Positions 35,499 to 45,017 are shown, numbered from the stretch's first letter. The stretch is DNA of 64,000 bases from Mucilaginibacter gilvus (GCF_004054195.1 NZ_SBIW01000012.1:310001-374000), one strand, 5' to 3'. The notes: generated by a model not told the origin, from the letters alone. Made by a program: numbers and translations.

Positions 35499-36932
35499 TT
35501 AGTGTAAAATTAGTTTAATAAAAGACGCCGTTAACAGCAGCGCTAAAGGAATTGCGGCACTTTTTAAGAAATAGCTCATAAATCCGGTTTTTAGAGAATC
35601 TAATGAGAGCTTTACGTTCCACCAATTATTGATGGCGAGGTTTGATACACCCTGTGCTATCGGGAATGCCCAAATACCAACTTTTGGTAAAAGTAAAATC
35701 ACGAGGCCGATATTTATTAACCCCGATATAATGGCTGACTTATAAAAAGGAACTTTGTTGGTGGTGACAACAATTTGTGCGTGCATGGCGTGATGCCGTT
35801 CTAAAAACCAAACCAGCCCTATAACAATAATTATTTTGTAATCTATCAAATAAGCTTTAGATCCAATAAGGCTTAAGCCCCAGTTACCCAAAAACATAAG
35901 TACAATTAAGCCTAAGCTATAAATCAGAAGCGCTTTTTGCATGCTGCTTGCCGAGAGGGTTATTAATTCTTGTATTTTATGCTTTATCCGTAACCCGGTT
36001 AGTATAGGCAGTTTTGAATAAAACGGGGCCTGAGAGAATTGCGAAACAGTTGTTATTAATTTCAACGTGAGCAGATAAGCGGCTAACATTGATGCATTTG
36101 AAACATTGGAATATATTAAGCCCGTTACCTGATTTATGCCGGTAGAGCACAAAATTAATAGGCCAGATCGCCAGGTTGGGTTCCAGCACCAAAGAAAAAC
36201 CTCTTTATCGAAAGAGAAGAACTTCATCTTTTTGAAGACTCCGTCGCAAATAGATCTCTCCAGGTAAAAATCTCTTAAAACTAATATTACGCTAAATAGC
36301 AATTGAACGCTTGCCAGGTAAATAAGGTTGAATTTGAAAAATACAACAAGCACTGATGCTACCGTGCTTAAAAGATTGTTTATGATATCCCACCTGTTTA
36401 TTAATATTATATTATTTGTACCAATGATAACCGAATCAAATTTCCTTGCAAAGAAGCTTACAAATACGCTAAACCCGTAGATATAATAGGCTATCCAAAG
36501 TTGAGAAGGCTCGCTTGATTTTATAATTACCCTGTTAAACGAATAGTAGGTAAAAGAAAATATAACCACCACCACCAAAAAACTTATGAAAAGGTAAGTG
36601 GAGTTGATTGTTCCGTAAACGCGCCCCATCAAAGGCCAGTTCGGCTTATTTTCATCATGCTTTTGCTTCCCGTCTATATCTGTTAAAGTTTCCAGACCAT
36701 TAAACACATACGACACCACCCTGGAAAAGGTTGGATAAAAGCCGAAATCTATTACTATAGCGAAAGAGTTGATTGTTAGTAACAGGTACCAAAACGCAAT
36801 TTCGTTAATGTCGTAATTAACCAGGATAAGCGGAGTGAGTACAAGTAATTTTATACTCCCGCTTACCATATTTCCCCAGGTTAACACAGTGGGGGATGCC
36901 CAAACTTTATTAATTAACTTCTTTAACATCAA
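35499..36932 (-). CDS. wzx: Wzx-type polysaccharide flippase (MOP superfamily)
   Basis: 477 aa with 12-14 hydrophobic helices, N-terminal VLTWGNMVSGSIKLLVLTPLIL and the LLTINSFAIVIDFGFYPTFSRVVSYVF segment typical of PST/Wzx transporters (two-helix start, Gly-containing loop, then the FG..P..SR motif). It moves lipid-linked repeat units from the cytoplasmic to the periplasmic face. Its first 23 bases overlap the end of the SGNH gene in another frame, and its stop is 5 bases before the GT42-like gene. Start may be M1 or M2 (36932 or 36929). It is one of two flippases in the window; this one belongs to the wza operon. Confidence 0.88.
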   Translation of the reverse strand: MMLKKLINKVWASPTVLTWGNMVSGSIKLLVLTPLILVNYDINEIAFWYLLLTINSFAIVIDFGFYPTFSRVVSYVFNGLETLTDIDGKQKHDENKPNWPLMGRVYGTINSTYLFISFLVVVVIFSFTYYSFNRVIIKSSEPSQLWIAYYIYGFSVFVSFFARKFDSVIIGTNNIILINRWDIINNLLSTVASVLVVFFKFNLIYLASVQLLFSVILVLRDFYLERSICDGVFKKMKFFSFDKEVFLWCWNPTWRSGLLILCSTGINQVTGLIYSNVSNASMLAAYLLTLKLITTVSQFSQAPFYSKLPILTGLRIKHKIQELITLSASSMQKALLIYSLGLIVLMFLGNWGLSLIGSKAYLIDYKIIIVIGLVWFLERHHAMHAQIVVTTNKVPFYKSAIISGLINIGLVILLLPKVGIWAFPIAQGVSNLAINNWWNVKLSLDSLKTGFMSYFLKSAAIPLALLLTASFIKLILH

Positions 36933-37716
36933 TCTTTTTTATTTGGTTAACTGTCCTATTACAAATTTCATCGAACCCTATTTGTGTAAAATGGATGTTA
37001 TCGATAGTGTATTTTTTTATTTCAGTGTCCGACCATTCTTTTAAATCGATGCATCTCAAATACTTATTCAGGATGCTATCAAAATCGCCGACTAACTCAC
37101 CAATATTTTCGGGCCTGCCTTTAGTAAAGTTACCTTCCCAGTTTTTAGCAAACCGGTTTGAATTGATCCATACCAGGTTTTTAATTTCTGCCAACTGCGG
37201 CATAACTTTATTAAGCAAATACTCCTTTGAATATAAATTAACGGTTGGCTCGCCCTTGTATAAAGTTGAGAACGGCTTGCTATAATAATGCTCGTTAGCT
37301 TTAAATACGTCGCTAAAGTAGTGGTCGTTTTTTTTACTGTCTTTCACCGCAGCAATATTACTAATGGGCCTTGGCGAAAAATCTACCACACCACAATGAA
37401 GAATTACAGCTTTATACTTTGATGTGTCGTGGTTCTTCACCGTGTCTAAAAAATCAATTATGGTAGTGTACTTTTCGGGGCAAATAAAATAAGTAACCCT
37501 GTAATTGTTGATTAGGCCATTTAAATAGGAATCGAAAAAGATTTTCCCCCATCTGTTAATTACATTAAAGCCTCTTGAATCGGTATAAAGCAAAATGGCC
37601 GGCTTATTGATGTTTTTTAGGGTTAAAAATTTATGCCAAACAAAAAATAAAACATTTAAGAAATTACTTATTAATGGTAATACTACCTTGAAAATTTTCT
37701 TTTTCAAATTGTTCAT
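36910..37716 (-). CDS. Divergent SGNH-type hydrolase/acyl-ester enzyme
   Basis: 268 aa. A hydrophobic N-terminal segment (residues ~10-30) may anchor it. SGNH blocks are recognisable but altered: LLYTDSRGF has the nucleophile Ser47 (GDS is TDS), VILHCGVVDF has Gly109 and Asp112 where GxND is usual (Asn replaced by Val), and DNIHFT gives the Asp239-x-x-His242 pair. The loss of the block III Asn suggests a changed oxyanion hole. Related enzymes remove or transfer O-acetyl groups on polysaccharides, which fits the operon. Its 3' end overlaps wzx by 23 bases; 7 bases separate it from the SDR gene. Function is inferred. Confidence 0.65.
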   Translation of the reverse strand: MNNLKKKIFKVVLPLISNFLNVLFFVWHKFLTLKNINKPAILLYTDSRGFNVINRWGKIFFDSYLNGLINNYRVTYFICPEKYTTIIDFLDTVKNHDTSKYKAVILHCGVVDFSPRPISNIAAVKDSKKNDHYFSDVFKANEHYYSKPFSTLYKGEPTVNLYSKEYLLNKVMPQLAEIKNLVWINSNRFAKNWEGNFTKGRPENIGELVGDFDSILNKYLRCIDLKEWSDTEIKKYTIDNIHFTQIGFDEICNRTVNQIKKIDVKEVN

Positions 37717-37723
37717 GTACTCA

Positions 37724-38464
37724 TTAATCTAAATCTTTCAGCACGTTGCTTATGCCGCCATCTATATTAAGGTTTGCACCGTTAATAAAGCCTAATTTGT
37801 CTTCGGCAAGCAGCAGGGCCAGTTGCGAAACTTCCTGCGGTTTACCAATACGCTGGCTTGGGTGAATTTCATTAAGCATCTGCACCTTGGCTTCGTTGTT
37901 ATCAAAGCCATCCCTTAGCATTTGGGTATCAATTGCGGCAGGGCTTATGGCATTAACGCGTACGCGGCCCTGCAGATCAACCGAGAGTGCCTTTGTAAGG
38001 CCCACCAACGCACTTTTAGAGCTTGCATAGGATACGAAGCGCTTTTTGGTTAGCTGGTGGTGTATGCTGGCTATGTTGATGATAGAGCCTTTGGCTTTTT
38101 CTAACTTTGCCAAAAAGTATTGGCTCAACATTAAAGGCCCCGTTAAATTAACATTTAACGTTTGATTCCAGTCCTGCAGCTGTAATTCGCTCAGGCTGGA
38201 TAATATTTGAACGGCCGCGTTGTTGATCAGTACAAAGATCTCGGGGATCTCTACATCAAAGGTTGCTTCGGCTTCGCGTTTGTAGTCTGCATCTGAACAA
38301 TATTTGTGCAGGTCGAATTTGAAAAACTTATCGCAGTACGGCGATTGCTGATCTTTTACATCAAAACCTATTACCGTATAGTTGTTTTCTTTAAAGGTTT
38401 GTGCCAGCTGGGTGCCTATACCGCCCAGCACCCCTGTTATTACAACCGTTTTTTTTGTTTCCAA
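37724..38464 (-). CDS. Short-chain dehydrogenase/reductase in CMP-sugar cassette
   Basis: 246 aa classical SDR. VVITGVLGGIGTQLAQTF binds NAD(P) (a TGxxxGxG variant), VLINNAAVQ is the NNAG equivalent, INIASIHHQ carries the Ser, and FVSYASSKSALVGLTKAL has the catalytic Tyr-xxx-Lys. The C-terminal LGFINGANLNIDGGIS is typical. Its start codon follows the stop of the 2-hydroxyacid dehydrogenase with no spacer. Context resembles the SDR/cytidylyltransferase pair ptmA/ptmB of flagellin-glycan loci, suggesting oxidation or reduction of a sugar before or after CMP activation. A fatty-acid role is unlikely in this setting. Confidence 0.88.
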   Translation of the reverse strand: METKKTVVITGVLGGIGTQLAQTFKENNYTVIGFDVKDQQSPYCDKFFKFDLHKYCSDADYKREAEATFDVEIPEIFVLINNAAVQILSSLSELQLQDWNQTLNVNLTGPLMLSQYFLAKLEKAKGSIINIASIHHQLTKKRFVSYASSKSALVGLTKALSVDLQGRVRVNAISPAAIDTQMLRDGFDNNEAKVQMLNEIHPSQRIGKPQEVSQLALLLAEDKLGFINGANLNIDGGISNVLKDLD

Positions 38465-39400
38465 TTATTTAATGTTTAAGTATCCAAACAAAATCTCGAT
38501 TGCCCTTAGGCTGGCTCTTATTACCGCTTCTTTGGTATTGGAGCCATTGTGCGTGCCAAAAATGCACTGCTCAAACTGGCGCAGCGGGCTATCGGCCGGT
38601 AGGGGTTCAACTTCAAATACATCTAAGCCGGCTGATTTTACTTTACCGCTTTCTAAAGCCGCGATCAGCGCTGTTTCGTCAATTAAACCACCGCGAGATA
38701 CGTTGATTATAATTACGCCATCCTTCATTAGCTGGATGCTTTTCTCGTTGATGAGGTGGTAGCTGGAAGGGGTTAGCGCACAAGTGATCACAACAAAATC
38801 CGCTACTCCCAAATTATCCGGAAACGGCAGTATGGTATCAACCCCGGCCTCTTCAGCGGTTAGCTTGGTAAACGGATCGTAAGCGTTTATAGTAACATCA
38901 AAAGCTTTTAACCTTTTGGCTGTAGCCAGGCCGATATCGCCAAGGCCCACCAGGGCAACAGTTTTACCGCTTACAGACATGCCCGCAGGCTTTATCCAGT
39001 TACCGGCACGTACCTCACGGTCAACCTTGTAGCTTTCGCGGGCAAGGCCGGTAAAGTATGCCAGGGCCATATCGGCTACCTCGTTGCCGAACATGCGCGG
39101 GGTATTTGCTATAGGGATACCCAGTTTTTCGCAAGCTTTAAAGTCAACATTATCTACACCAACACCCCATTTTACTGCGGCTATCAGCTTGCCGTTCTTG
39201 CCGGCGGTAAATACCTTTTCGGTGGCAGGGTCATCACCTATTATCCATGCATCTACAGTAGGTACAAGTTCAATAAGTTCGTCTTCGGTTAAAACCTGTA
39301 CCACATTTGGTGTTACCAGTTCTAAACCCTTATCTTCAAAATAATGCCTCAATTGCTCAATTGCCCTAAGCATTGGCGGGCAGGTTACTAAAACTTTCAT
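38465..39400 (-). CDS. D-2-hydroxyacid dehydrogenase (phosphoglycerate dehydrogenase-like)
   Basis: 311 aa. VALVGLGDIGLATAKRL is the NAD-binding GxGxxG with the catalytic Arg later in IINVSRGGLIDE, the Glu in LDVFEVEPLP and the His in FGTHNGSNT, so the Arg-Glu-His active site is complete. The C-terminal regulatory domain of true SerA is absent. It abuts both neighbours exactly (stop followed by start with no spacer), so it is translationally tied to the cytidylyltransferase and the SDR. It probably acts on a hydroxy- or keto-acid that is part of, or leads to, an acidic sugar. General serine biosynthesis is less likely here. Confidence 0.88.
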   Translation of the reverse strand: MKVLVTCPPMLRAIEQLRHYFEDKGLELVTPNVVQVLTEDELIELVPTVDAWIIGDDPATEKVFTAGKNGKLIAAVKWGVGVDNVDFKACEKLGIPIANTPRMFGNEVADMALAYFTGLARESYKVDREVRAGNWIKPAGMSVSGKTVALVGLGDIGLATAKRLKAFDVTINAYDPFTKLTAEEAGVDTILPFPDNLGVADFVVITCALTPSSYHLINEKSIQLMKDGVIIINVSRGGLIDETALIAALESGKVKSAGLDVFEVEPLPADSPLRQFEQCIFGTHNGSNTKEAVIRASLRAIEILFGYLNIK

Positions 39401-40084
39401 TTACTTGATGTTGTTTAATTGTTTGTACAGCAGTTCTGCCATTATAAAATTCAGCTCTACATCAATATCCTGCGCTTCTTCTTCCATCATCTCAAATAAG
39501 TAGGGCCTGTCGCCTATGCGGTTGTGCTTTTTCGCCAAAATTTCTTTGGTGAAAAGGTACATGCACGAGTTTTCCTCAAAAATAGGGGGGAGGTCCTGCG
39601 TACGCAGCAATATATTTGGGTTATGGTTTATTGGCCTTGCAAGGCTGTCCCAGTACCGCACGTTTTTGCGGGTTACCGAAAACAGCGAATCGTACATAGG
39701 GTACACTTCAAAAAACTTTTTGATACCCGCTGCTACAGTTTTTGCCGATAGGATAGGGTTTGTACTATGCGTTTGCAGGTAAAATTCTGATGGTACCTGG
39801 TTAATGGAGTTCATCAGAACATCATTCATCGGGATGCTGCCATCGCGTAAATGCTCCGGGCGCTCCAATACGATAACTTCCGGGAAAACTTTTTTTGTTT
39901 GTTCAATAACTGTCGGGCTATCGGTATCTATAATAACCTTGTCAATAAGTTCGCACTCCAGTAAAGTACCAACTACATGATGAAACAAGGGTTTACCAGC
40001 AAAATCGCGATAGTTTTTACCTGGTACCCGTTCACTGGAATGGCGCATGGGTACAATAGCAACAAGCTTATGTTTATCTGTCAT
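39401..40084 (-). CDS. Acylneuraminate-type cytidylyltransferase (CMP-sugar synthetase)
   Basis: 227 aa, close to the usual ~230 of NeuA/PseF-type enzymes. LVAIVPMRHSSERVPGKNYRDFAGKPLFHHVV (from residue 7) is the family's P-loop-like CTP-binding segment, ELIDKVIIDTDSPTV follows, and LRDGSIPMNDVL and LQTHSTNPILSAKTV match the sugar-binding region. It activates a 2-keto-3-deoxy acid sugar, or a related acid, as its CMP ester. Unexpectedly, no NeuB-type synthase is in the window, so the acid may be made elsewhere or may not be a nonulosonic acid. It is the first gene of the abutting trio, 61 bases after a GT2. Confidence 0.9.
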   Translation of the reverse strand: MTDKHKLVAIVPMRHSSERVPGKNYRDFAGKPLFHHVVGTLLECELIDKVIIDTDSPTVIEQTKKVFPEVIVLERPEHLRDGSIPMNDVLMNSINQVPSEFYLQTHSTNPILSAKTVAAGIKKFFEVYPMYDSLFSVTRKNVRYWDSLARPINHNPNILLRTQDLPPIFEENSCMYLFTKEILAKKHNRIGDRPYLFEMMEEEAQDIDVELNFIMAELLYKQLNNIK

Positions 40085-40145
40085 TTTTTTTATTGATGAA
40101 AAGTATCAGGTAATTAATTGTGATAATATCGATATGATATTAAGA

Positions 40146-41102
40146 TCAACCCGCGTGGTTGCCTTTTAAATAAACAATTTTTTCAGCGTTTTCTCTTTCC
40201 TCGGTAGAGCTCTTGCGTAAACCGTTTGGATAGTAGAACCGTTGCCTTAAACGGGTGTTTACTTCGCCATGCTTAAAGCCTTTATACGTGCCCCAAAATT
40301 GCATGTATCTAAACCGTATTATCTCTGATACGTTTTTAAACAGTACGCCATCGTGCCGGGCATGTACAAAATCACTAAAAGTATTTGCAACATATAAGCG
40401 CACAAAGTCTAACAGGCTCATATGTTGTTTCGGGAATATTTTTTTTAAAGCTATCGCCTCGCGCATGTAGCGGTTTTTTATTTTTGATATCGATTCTTCA
40501 TGCACATGCACAATAGGCGCATCGGCTTCATAAGCAATAACGTGCCCTTTTTGTTCAATTTTCCGGGCCCAGTCCAAATCTTCAAGGCCTGTAAGTGTTT
40601 CATCGTATTGCTGGTTTAACCAGAGCTCTTTTCTTACAACTGCATTGGCATTATTGCAAAACGGATGATCCTGGTTATAGTTAGAATCATCGGGAAACCA
40701 CTTTTTAAAGATCTGGCTTTCGGAGTATTTGGTAATCTCGTTACCAATTTGTTTGCCATAAACCAGGGCTATATTTTTATTATCAAACGGCTGGATCATC
40801 TTCTTTATCCAGTCTGTATAAACCGGGTAAACGTGCGCGCTGGCAAATAACAGGTATTTACCTGCTGCCATTTCACAACCTTTATTCAAGGCTCTGCCAA
40901 ACGAAAACTCCTCGGGCTTTATCGAAATTACTTTCGCGCCGTGTTCCAGGGCTATTTTTACAGTATTATCCGTAGAACCGGAATCAACCAAAATAACCTC
41001 CGTTTCGGAATATAAAGTTTGTTTTTTTATACCTTCCAGCAGCCGGCCAATGTGCTTTTCTTCATTAAACGACCGAACAATTAAGCTACAAGTATAATAC
41101 AT
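40146..41102 (-). CDS. Glycosyltransferase family 2 (rhamnosyltransferase-like)
   Basis: 318 aa. CSLIVRSFNEEKHIGRLLEGIKKQT and VILVDSGSTDNTVKIA are the GT-A nucleotide-binding parts; the position normally holding DXD reads LFASAHVYPVYTDW, the SAH variant found in a subgroup of GT2 enzymes. DHPFCNNANAVVRKELW and LTGLEDLDWARKI (the ED.DW acid motif) are intact, so it should be active. It precedes the CMP-sugar trio in the operon, 56 bases after ugd. Donor is unknown. Confidence 0.9.
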   Translation of the reverse strand: MYYTCSLIVRSFNEEKHIGRLLEGIKKQTLYSETEVILVDSGSTDNTVKIALEHGAKVISIKPEEFSFGRALNKGCEMAAGKYLLFASAHVYPVYTDWIKKMIQPFDNKNIALVYGKQIGNEITKYSESQIFKKWFPDDSNYNQDHPFCNNANAVVRKELWLNQQYDETLTGLEDLDWARKIEQKGHVIAYEADAPIVHVHEESISKIKNRYMREAIALKKIFPKQHMSLLDFVRLYVANTFSDFVHARHDGVLFKNVSEIIRFRYMQFWGTYKGFKHGEVNTRLRQRFYYPNGLRKSSTEERENAEKIVYLKGNHAG

Positions 41103-41158
41103 GGCAAAACCGTTTTATTGTTATCAAATTAATTGAACGACTCAAGCGTACTTGTGGC

Positions 41159-42556
41159 TTATTTACCTATGGTGTACACTTTAAAGCCAATTTCTAAAAG
41201 CTTTTTCCTGTCAACTACATTACGGCCGTCAAATACAAAGGCGGGCTTGGTCATGTTGGTATAAATTTTCTCCCAATCGTAGGTTTTAAATTCATCCCAC
41301 TCTGTCATAATAGCTATTGCATGGGCGCCTTTACAGCAATCATAGGCATTGTCAAATATCGTTATTAATTCTGAGTTCTTTGATTCGGTTCGGGTGTGTA
41401 AGTAGTTCAGATCGCCCAGTATTTGTTTTTCAGAAACTTTTGGATCGTATACCGATACATTGGCTTCCTCATTAAGCAGGTCATCAGCTACAAAAATTGC
41501 AGGTGATTCGCGCGTATCGTTCGTGTCTTTTTTAAAGGCCCAGCCCAAAAAGGCGATTTTTTTGCCCGATACTGTATTGTAAAGCGTTTTTATAATTTTG
41601 TTTCCGAACCGTCTTTTCTGATGGTCGTTCATGATGATCACCTGCTCCCAGTAATCTGCAACTTGTTGTAAGCCGTAAGAACGGGCTATGTAAACCAGGT
41701 TAAGAATATCTTTTTGGAAACACGAGCCACCAAAACCTACTGATGCGTTTAAAAACTTAGGACCAATGCGGCTATCGGTACCAATAGAGCGGGCCACTTC
41801 TGAGATATCTGCGCCGGTGTGCTCGCAAAGCTCTGATAAGGCATTGATAGAGGAAACCCTTTGAGCCAAAAACGCGTTAGCGGTAAGTTTTGATAACTCA
41901 GAAGACCAAAGGTTGGTAGTTAATATCCTTTCTCTCGGTACCCAGTTGGCGTAAACGTCAACCAAGGCGTTCAGGGCTTCCTGGCCTTCTTCGGTGGGGT
42001 CGCCACCAATTAATATACGGTCTGGCGCGTGCAGGTCCTCAATAGCGGTACCTTCTGCCAAAAACTCGGGGTTTGATAGTATCTGGAACTGAACGCCATT
42101 ACCGGTGTTTTGCAAAATGCTTTTAACCGCTTCGGCCGTTCTAACAGGGAGGGTTGATTTTTCAACAATAATTTTATCTGTTGTTGATACCCTCGCAATT
42201 TGGCGGGCGCATAGTTCAATATACTTTAAATCTGCCGCCATACCTTTACCTGTACCATACGTTTTTGTAGGGGTATTTACAGATATGAAGATCATCTCAG
42301 CTTCGGCAATAGCTTCGTCAACTTTGGTAGAAAAAAATAAATTTCTTCCCCTGGCCTCAGCTACTACTTCTGGCAGGCCGGGTTCGTAAACAGGTATATT
42401 GTTTGTATCCGGATCGTTCCAGGCATCAATACGTGCCTGGTTAAGGTCAACTACAGTAACTTTAATATTCGGGCATTTTTGTGCAATTACCGACATGGTA
42501 GGGCCGCCAACATAGCCGGCTCCGATGCAACAAATTTTTGTAATCTTTTTACTCAT
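41159..42556 (-). CDS. ugd: UDP-glucose 6-dehydrogenase (eukaryote-like form)
   Basis: 465 aa. KICCIGAGYVGGPTMSVIA and the VTVVDLNQARIDAWN segment match the longer, animal-like UGDH form rather than the ~390-aa E. coli form. VGFGGSCFQKDILNLVYIARSYGL contains the catalytic Cys, and FLAEGTAIEDLHAPDRILIGG and GWAFKKDTNDTRESPA are conserved. It oxidises UDP-glucose to UDP-glucuronate with two NAD+, providing an acidic building block. It lies 34 bases after wzc in the operon, so UDP-glucuronate is probably used in this polymer. Confidence 0.96.
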   Translation of the reverse strand: MSKKITKICCIGAGYVGGPTMSVIAQKCPNIKVTVVDLNQARIDAWNDPDTNNIPVYEPGLPEVVAEARGRNLFFSTKVDEAIAEAEMIFISVNTPTKTYGTGKGMAADLKYIELCARQIARVSTTDKIIVEKSTLPVRTAEAVKSILQNTGNGVQFQILSNPEFLAEGTAIEDLHAPDRILIGGDPTEEGQEALNALVDVYANWVPRERILTTNLWSSELSKLTANAFLAQRVSSINALSELCEHTGADISEVARSIGTDSRIGPKFLNASVGFGGSCFQKDILNLVYIARSYGLQQVADYWEQVIIMNDHQKRRFGNKIIKTLYNTVSGKKIAFLGWAFKKDTNDTRESPAIFVADDLLNEEANVSVYDPKVSEKQILGDLNYLHTRTESKNSELITIFDNAYDCCKGAHAIAIMTEWDEFKTYDWEKIYTNMTKPAFVFDGRNVVDRKKLLEIGFKVYTIGK

Positions 42557-42590
42557 ATGTAAATAACTATAAAAGGGCTTTACTTAATAA

Positions 42591-44996
42591 TTAGAATCTC
42601 CTTACGAATGTCCTGATCTTTGAACCGATAGTTTCTTTATCCTTATCTGTATAAGTGTTGTATGAGCTGTAATAGCTGTTTGTATAGCCATAGCCATAGT
42701 TGAACTGATCGCGTTTGATACCGTTAAATACAAGTGTGAACTTAGGGAAACGTTTAGCGTTGTCAACATCGTTGATAAATTCAAGCTCATCTTTAAGGGT
42801 ATGCCCCTGCCTGATCATGTAAACAACCGCGCCGGCTGTACGTGCAATGATGTAAGAATCGGTAACGAGGTGTATTGGCGGCGAATCTATCAGTATGTCA
42901 TCATAAGTTTCCTTAAGCGTGTTAATTAATTCATCAAGCTTATCTTTCTCCAAAAGCTCTGATGGGTTTGGCTGGATGGGGCCGCAACCTAAAACATCAA
43001 GCCCCGGTATGCCAGAAGGCTGAATAAGTGCCTTGATATCGGTCTTTAATTCCGCGAGGTAATCGCTGATGCCTGGGTGTTCCGGTGATAGGCCAAACAC
43101 GCCCGATATTTTTGGTTTACGAAGGTCCATCTCCAATATGATGGTTTTCCTTGATGCATAAGCCAGTGTAACAGCGAGGTTGGAGCTTACAAAGCTCTTA
43201 CCCTCGCTACCAATGCTTGATGTAAACAACGTTACGCGGCCTTTATCGCTATTGCCATGCAAGTGCGACAGGTTAGTACGCAACACACGGAACTGCTCGC
43301 CGATGGCAAACTTTCCACGGCCCTGTGTTACCACGATTGGTGTTGTGTCTTCCTGGTACGAAAGCTCGCCCAATATTGGTACATTAACCGCGTCTTCAAT
43401 TTGTTTACGGTTGCTTATACGTTCGTTCAGGCTTTCGCGGGCATATAATAAGCCTATCGGCGCGGCTAAGCCAAATAATAATGCAAGCGCGTAAACTATT
43501 GATGGTTTTGGCCATTTGGCTTTACCGGCGTGCGCATCATCCACAATTTCAGAATCTGATACAGTAGAGGCGTACCTTAACGAGATAGCTTCGCGTTTTT
43601 CAAGCAGGAAGGTGTAAATTTTTTCTTTACTTGCTTGTTTACGTTTCATGGAGGTGTACTCACGGTCTTGCTCAGGGATCTTTTTAAGCCCTGCCTGTAT
43701 GCCACCCTGGAAATTCGCTATTTGGTTTTTGATGGCAAGCTGTGATGCCTTCATAGCCGATATTTTATCCTTAAATGCTTTGCGTAATGCATCTAATTGT
43801 TCGTTTACCGAGTTAAACATCGGGTTAGATTCTGGTATAGTTGCCAGCATATCCGATTTCTTCAATTGAGCAACCGTAAGTTTTTCATATAAAGCCATTA
43901 AGCTCGGGTCTTCTAAATGCGCGCTTGTTGGTGGCAAGGCACCGGCGTTTTTAGGGTTATCTACCCATTTTTCTATGCCTTCTAAAATGCTAAGTTGTAG
44001 GTTGGCTTCATTACTCGCTTTGATGTTTGCCTGGCTAATATCTCTGAAACCCTGGCTCTGTGAGGCAATATCGGTCATGCTCGAGCTGCTTTTGAAGACT
44101 TCAATTTGCTTCTCGTCAATATCAAGGTCGCGGTCCAGCGAATCAAGCCTCACGGTAATAAAGTCGATAGCTTTTTGCGCATCCTTATTTTTAGATGACA
44201 TCGCGTCTTCTTTATATTGGGCCATTAGCTCGTTAAGAATATCCTTACCACGGCTTGGTACCTGGTCAGATGTAGATAAGTTTACAAAAGGAGCATCTTT
44301 GTTCTCCAGTTCCACCTTCACTCTTCCCTGGTAATCATCGGCAACCTGGTCTGGGTCGTTCACCGTAATATTAAGCGTTGCTCCTTTAAAAGAGTTAAAG
44401 TTGGTGGTTGGTGTTAACTTCCATGTGCCAAAATCACTTTTTACAGAGCTTCCGTATGCAAAATCTTTATCGCCATTCTCATCATCAATTAGCGTGAATG
44501 AGTTGGCATCTTTTATAACCACTTTAATTTTTTCGCCTTTGCCATCTATCGTGTTGTTTGCTTTTATAAACGCGAATGTTAAAGGTGTTTGCTTATACAG
44601 GTCGGTTTTTTTGCCATCAATTGTTGATTGATAGTTCACCCAAAGCTGCAGGTCATTAACAACCTTATACATCAGTTTTTTAGATTGCATCACCTCTATT
44701 TCGTTCTCAACAATAACCGGGGTGCTAATTGGGTCTAAATTCGCGTCCTGGCCGTTTTTTCCGATAACGGTACCCTCTGAACTGGTTGGGCCCTTAAATT
44801 CAAGGGTTGCAACTATGGGGTAAGTAGGTTTTGTTACTTGCAGATAGAAGTATGCACCCACAATAAATAAAATTACTCCCAATACAAACAAGGGCCAGTG
44901 AAATAGATATTTTTTTACAATGTCGCTCGACGCCGAAGTATCGGTATCGCCCGTTGGTAATGTAAAGGCTTGTACTTGAGTTTTTTGCTTGCTCAT
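42591..44996 (-). CDS. wzc: Wzc-type polysaccharide copolymerase and tyrosine autokinase
   Basis: 801 aa. A first membrane helix at ~33-53, a long Wzz-type periplasmic coiled region, a second helix near 500-525, then a BY-kinase domain: Walker A GSEGKS at ~596-601, Walker A' ILEMDLRKP at ~620-628, Walker B DDILIDSPP at ~699-707, and seven tyrosines at ~767-782 (NYGYGYTNSYYSSYNTYT), the autophosphorylation cluster. It controls chain length and works with Wza in export. No cognate tyrosine phosphatase (Wzb or PHP type) is visible in the window. It follows wza by 21 bases. Confidence 0.97.
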   Translation of the reverse strand: MSKQKTQVQAFTLPTGDTDTSASSDIVKKYLFHWPLFVLGVILFIVGAYFYLQVTKPTYPIVATLEFKGPTSSEGTVIGKNGQDANLDPISTPVIVENEIEVMQSKKLMYKVVNDLQLWVNYQSTIDGKKTDLYKQTPLTFAFIKANNTIDGKGEKIKVVIKDANSFTLIDDENGDKDFAYGSSVKSDFGTWKLTPTTNFNSFKGATLNITVNDPDQVADDYQGRVKVELENKDAPFVNLSTSDQVPSRGKDILNELMAQYKEDAMSSKNKDAQKAIDFITVRLDSLDRDLDIDEKQIEVFKSSSSMTDIASQSQGFRDISQANIKASNEANLQLSILEGIEKWVDNPKNAGALPPTSAHLEDPSLMALYEKLTVAQLKKSDMLATIPESNPMFNSVNEQLDALRKAFKDKISAMKASQLAIKNQIANFQGGIQAGLKKIPEQDREYTSMKRKQASKEKIYTFLLEKREAISLRYASTVSDSEIVDDAHAGKAKWPKPSIVYALALLFGLAAPIGLLYARESLNERISNRKQIEDAVNVPILGELSYQEDTTPIVVTQGRGKFAIGEQFRVLRTNLSHLHGNSDKGRVTLFTSSIGSEGKSFVSSNLAVTLAYASRKTIILEMDLRKPKISGVFGLSPEHPGISDYLAELKTDIKALIQPSGIPGLDVLGCGPIQPNPSELLEKDKLDELINTLKETYDDILIDSPPIHLVTDSYIIARTAGAVVYMIRQGHTLKDELEFINDVDNAKRFPKFTLVFNGIKRDQFNYGYGYTNSYYSSYNTYTDKDKETIGSKIRTFVRRF

Positions 44997-45017
44997 ATAT
45001 TTTATATATAGTATGTA

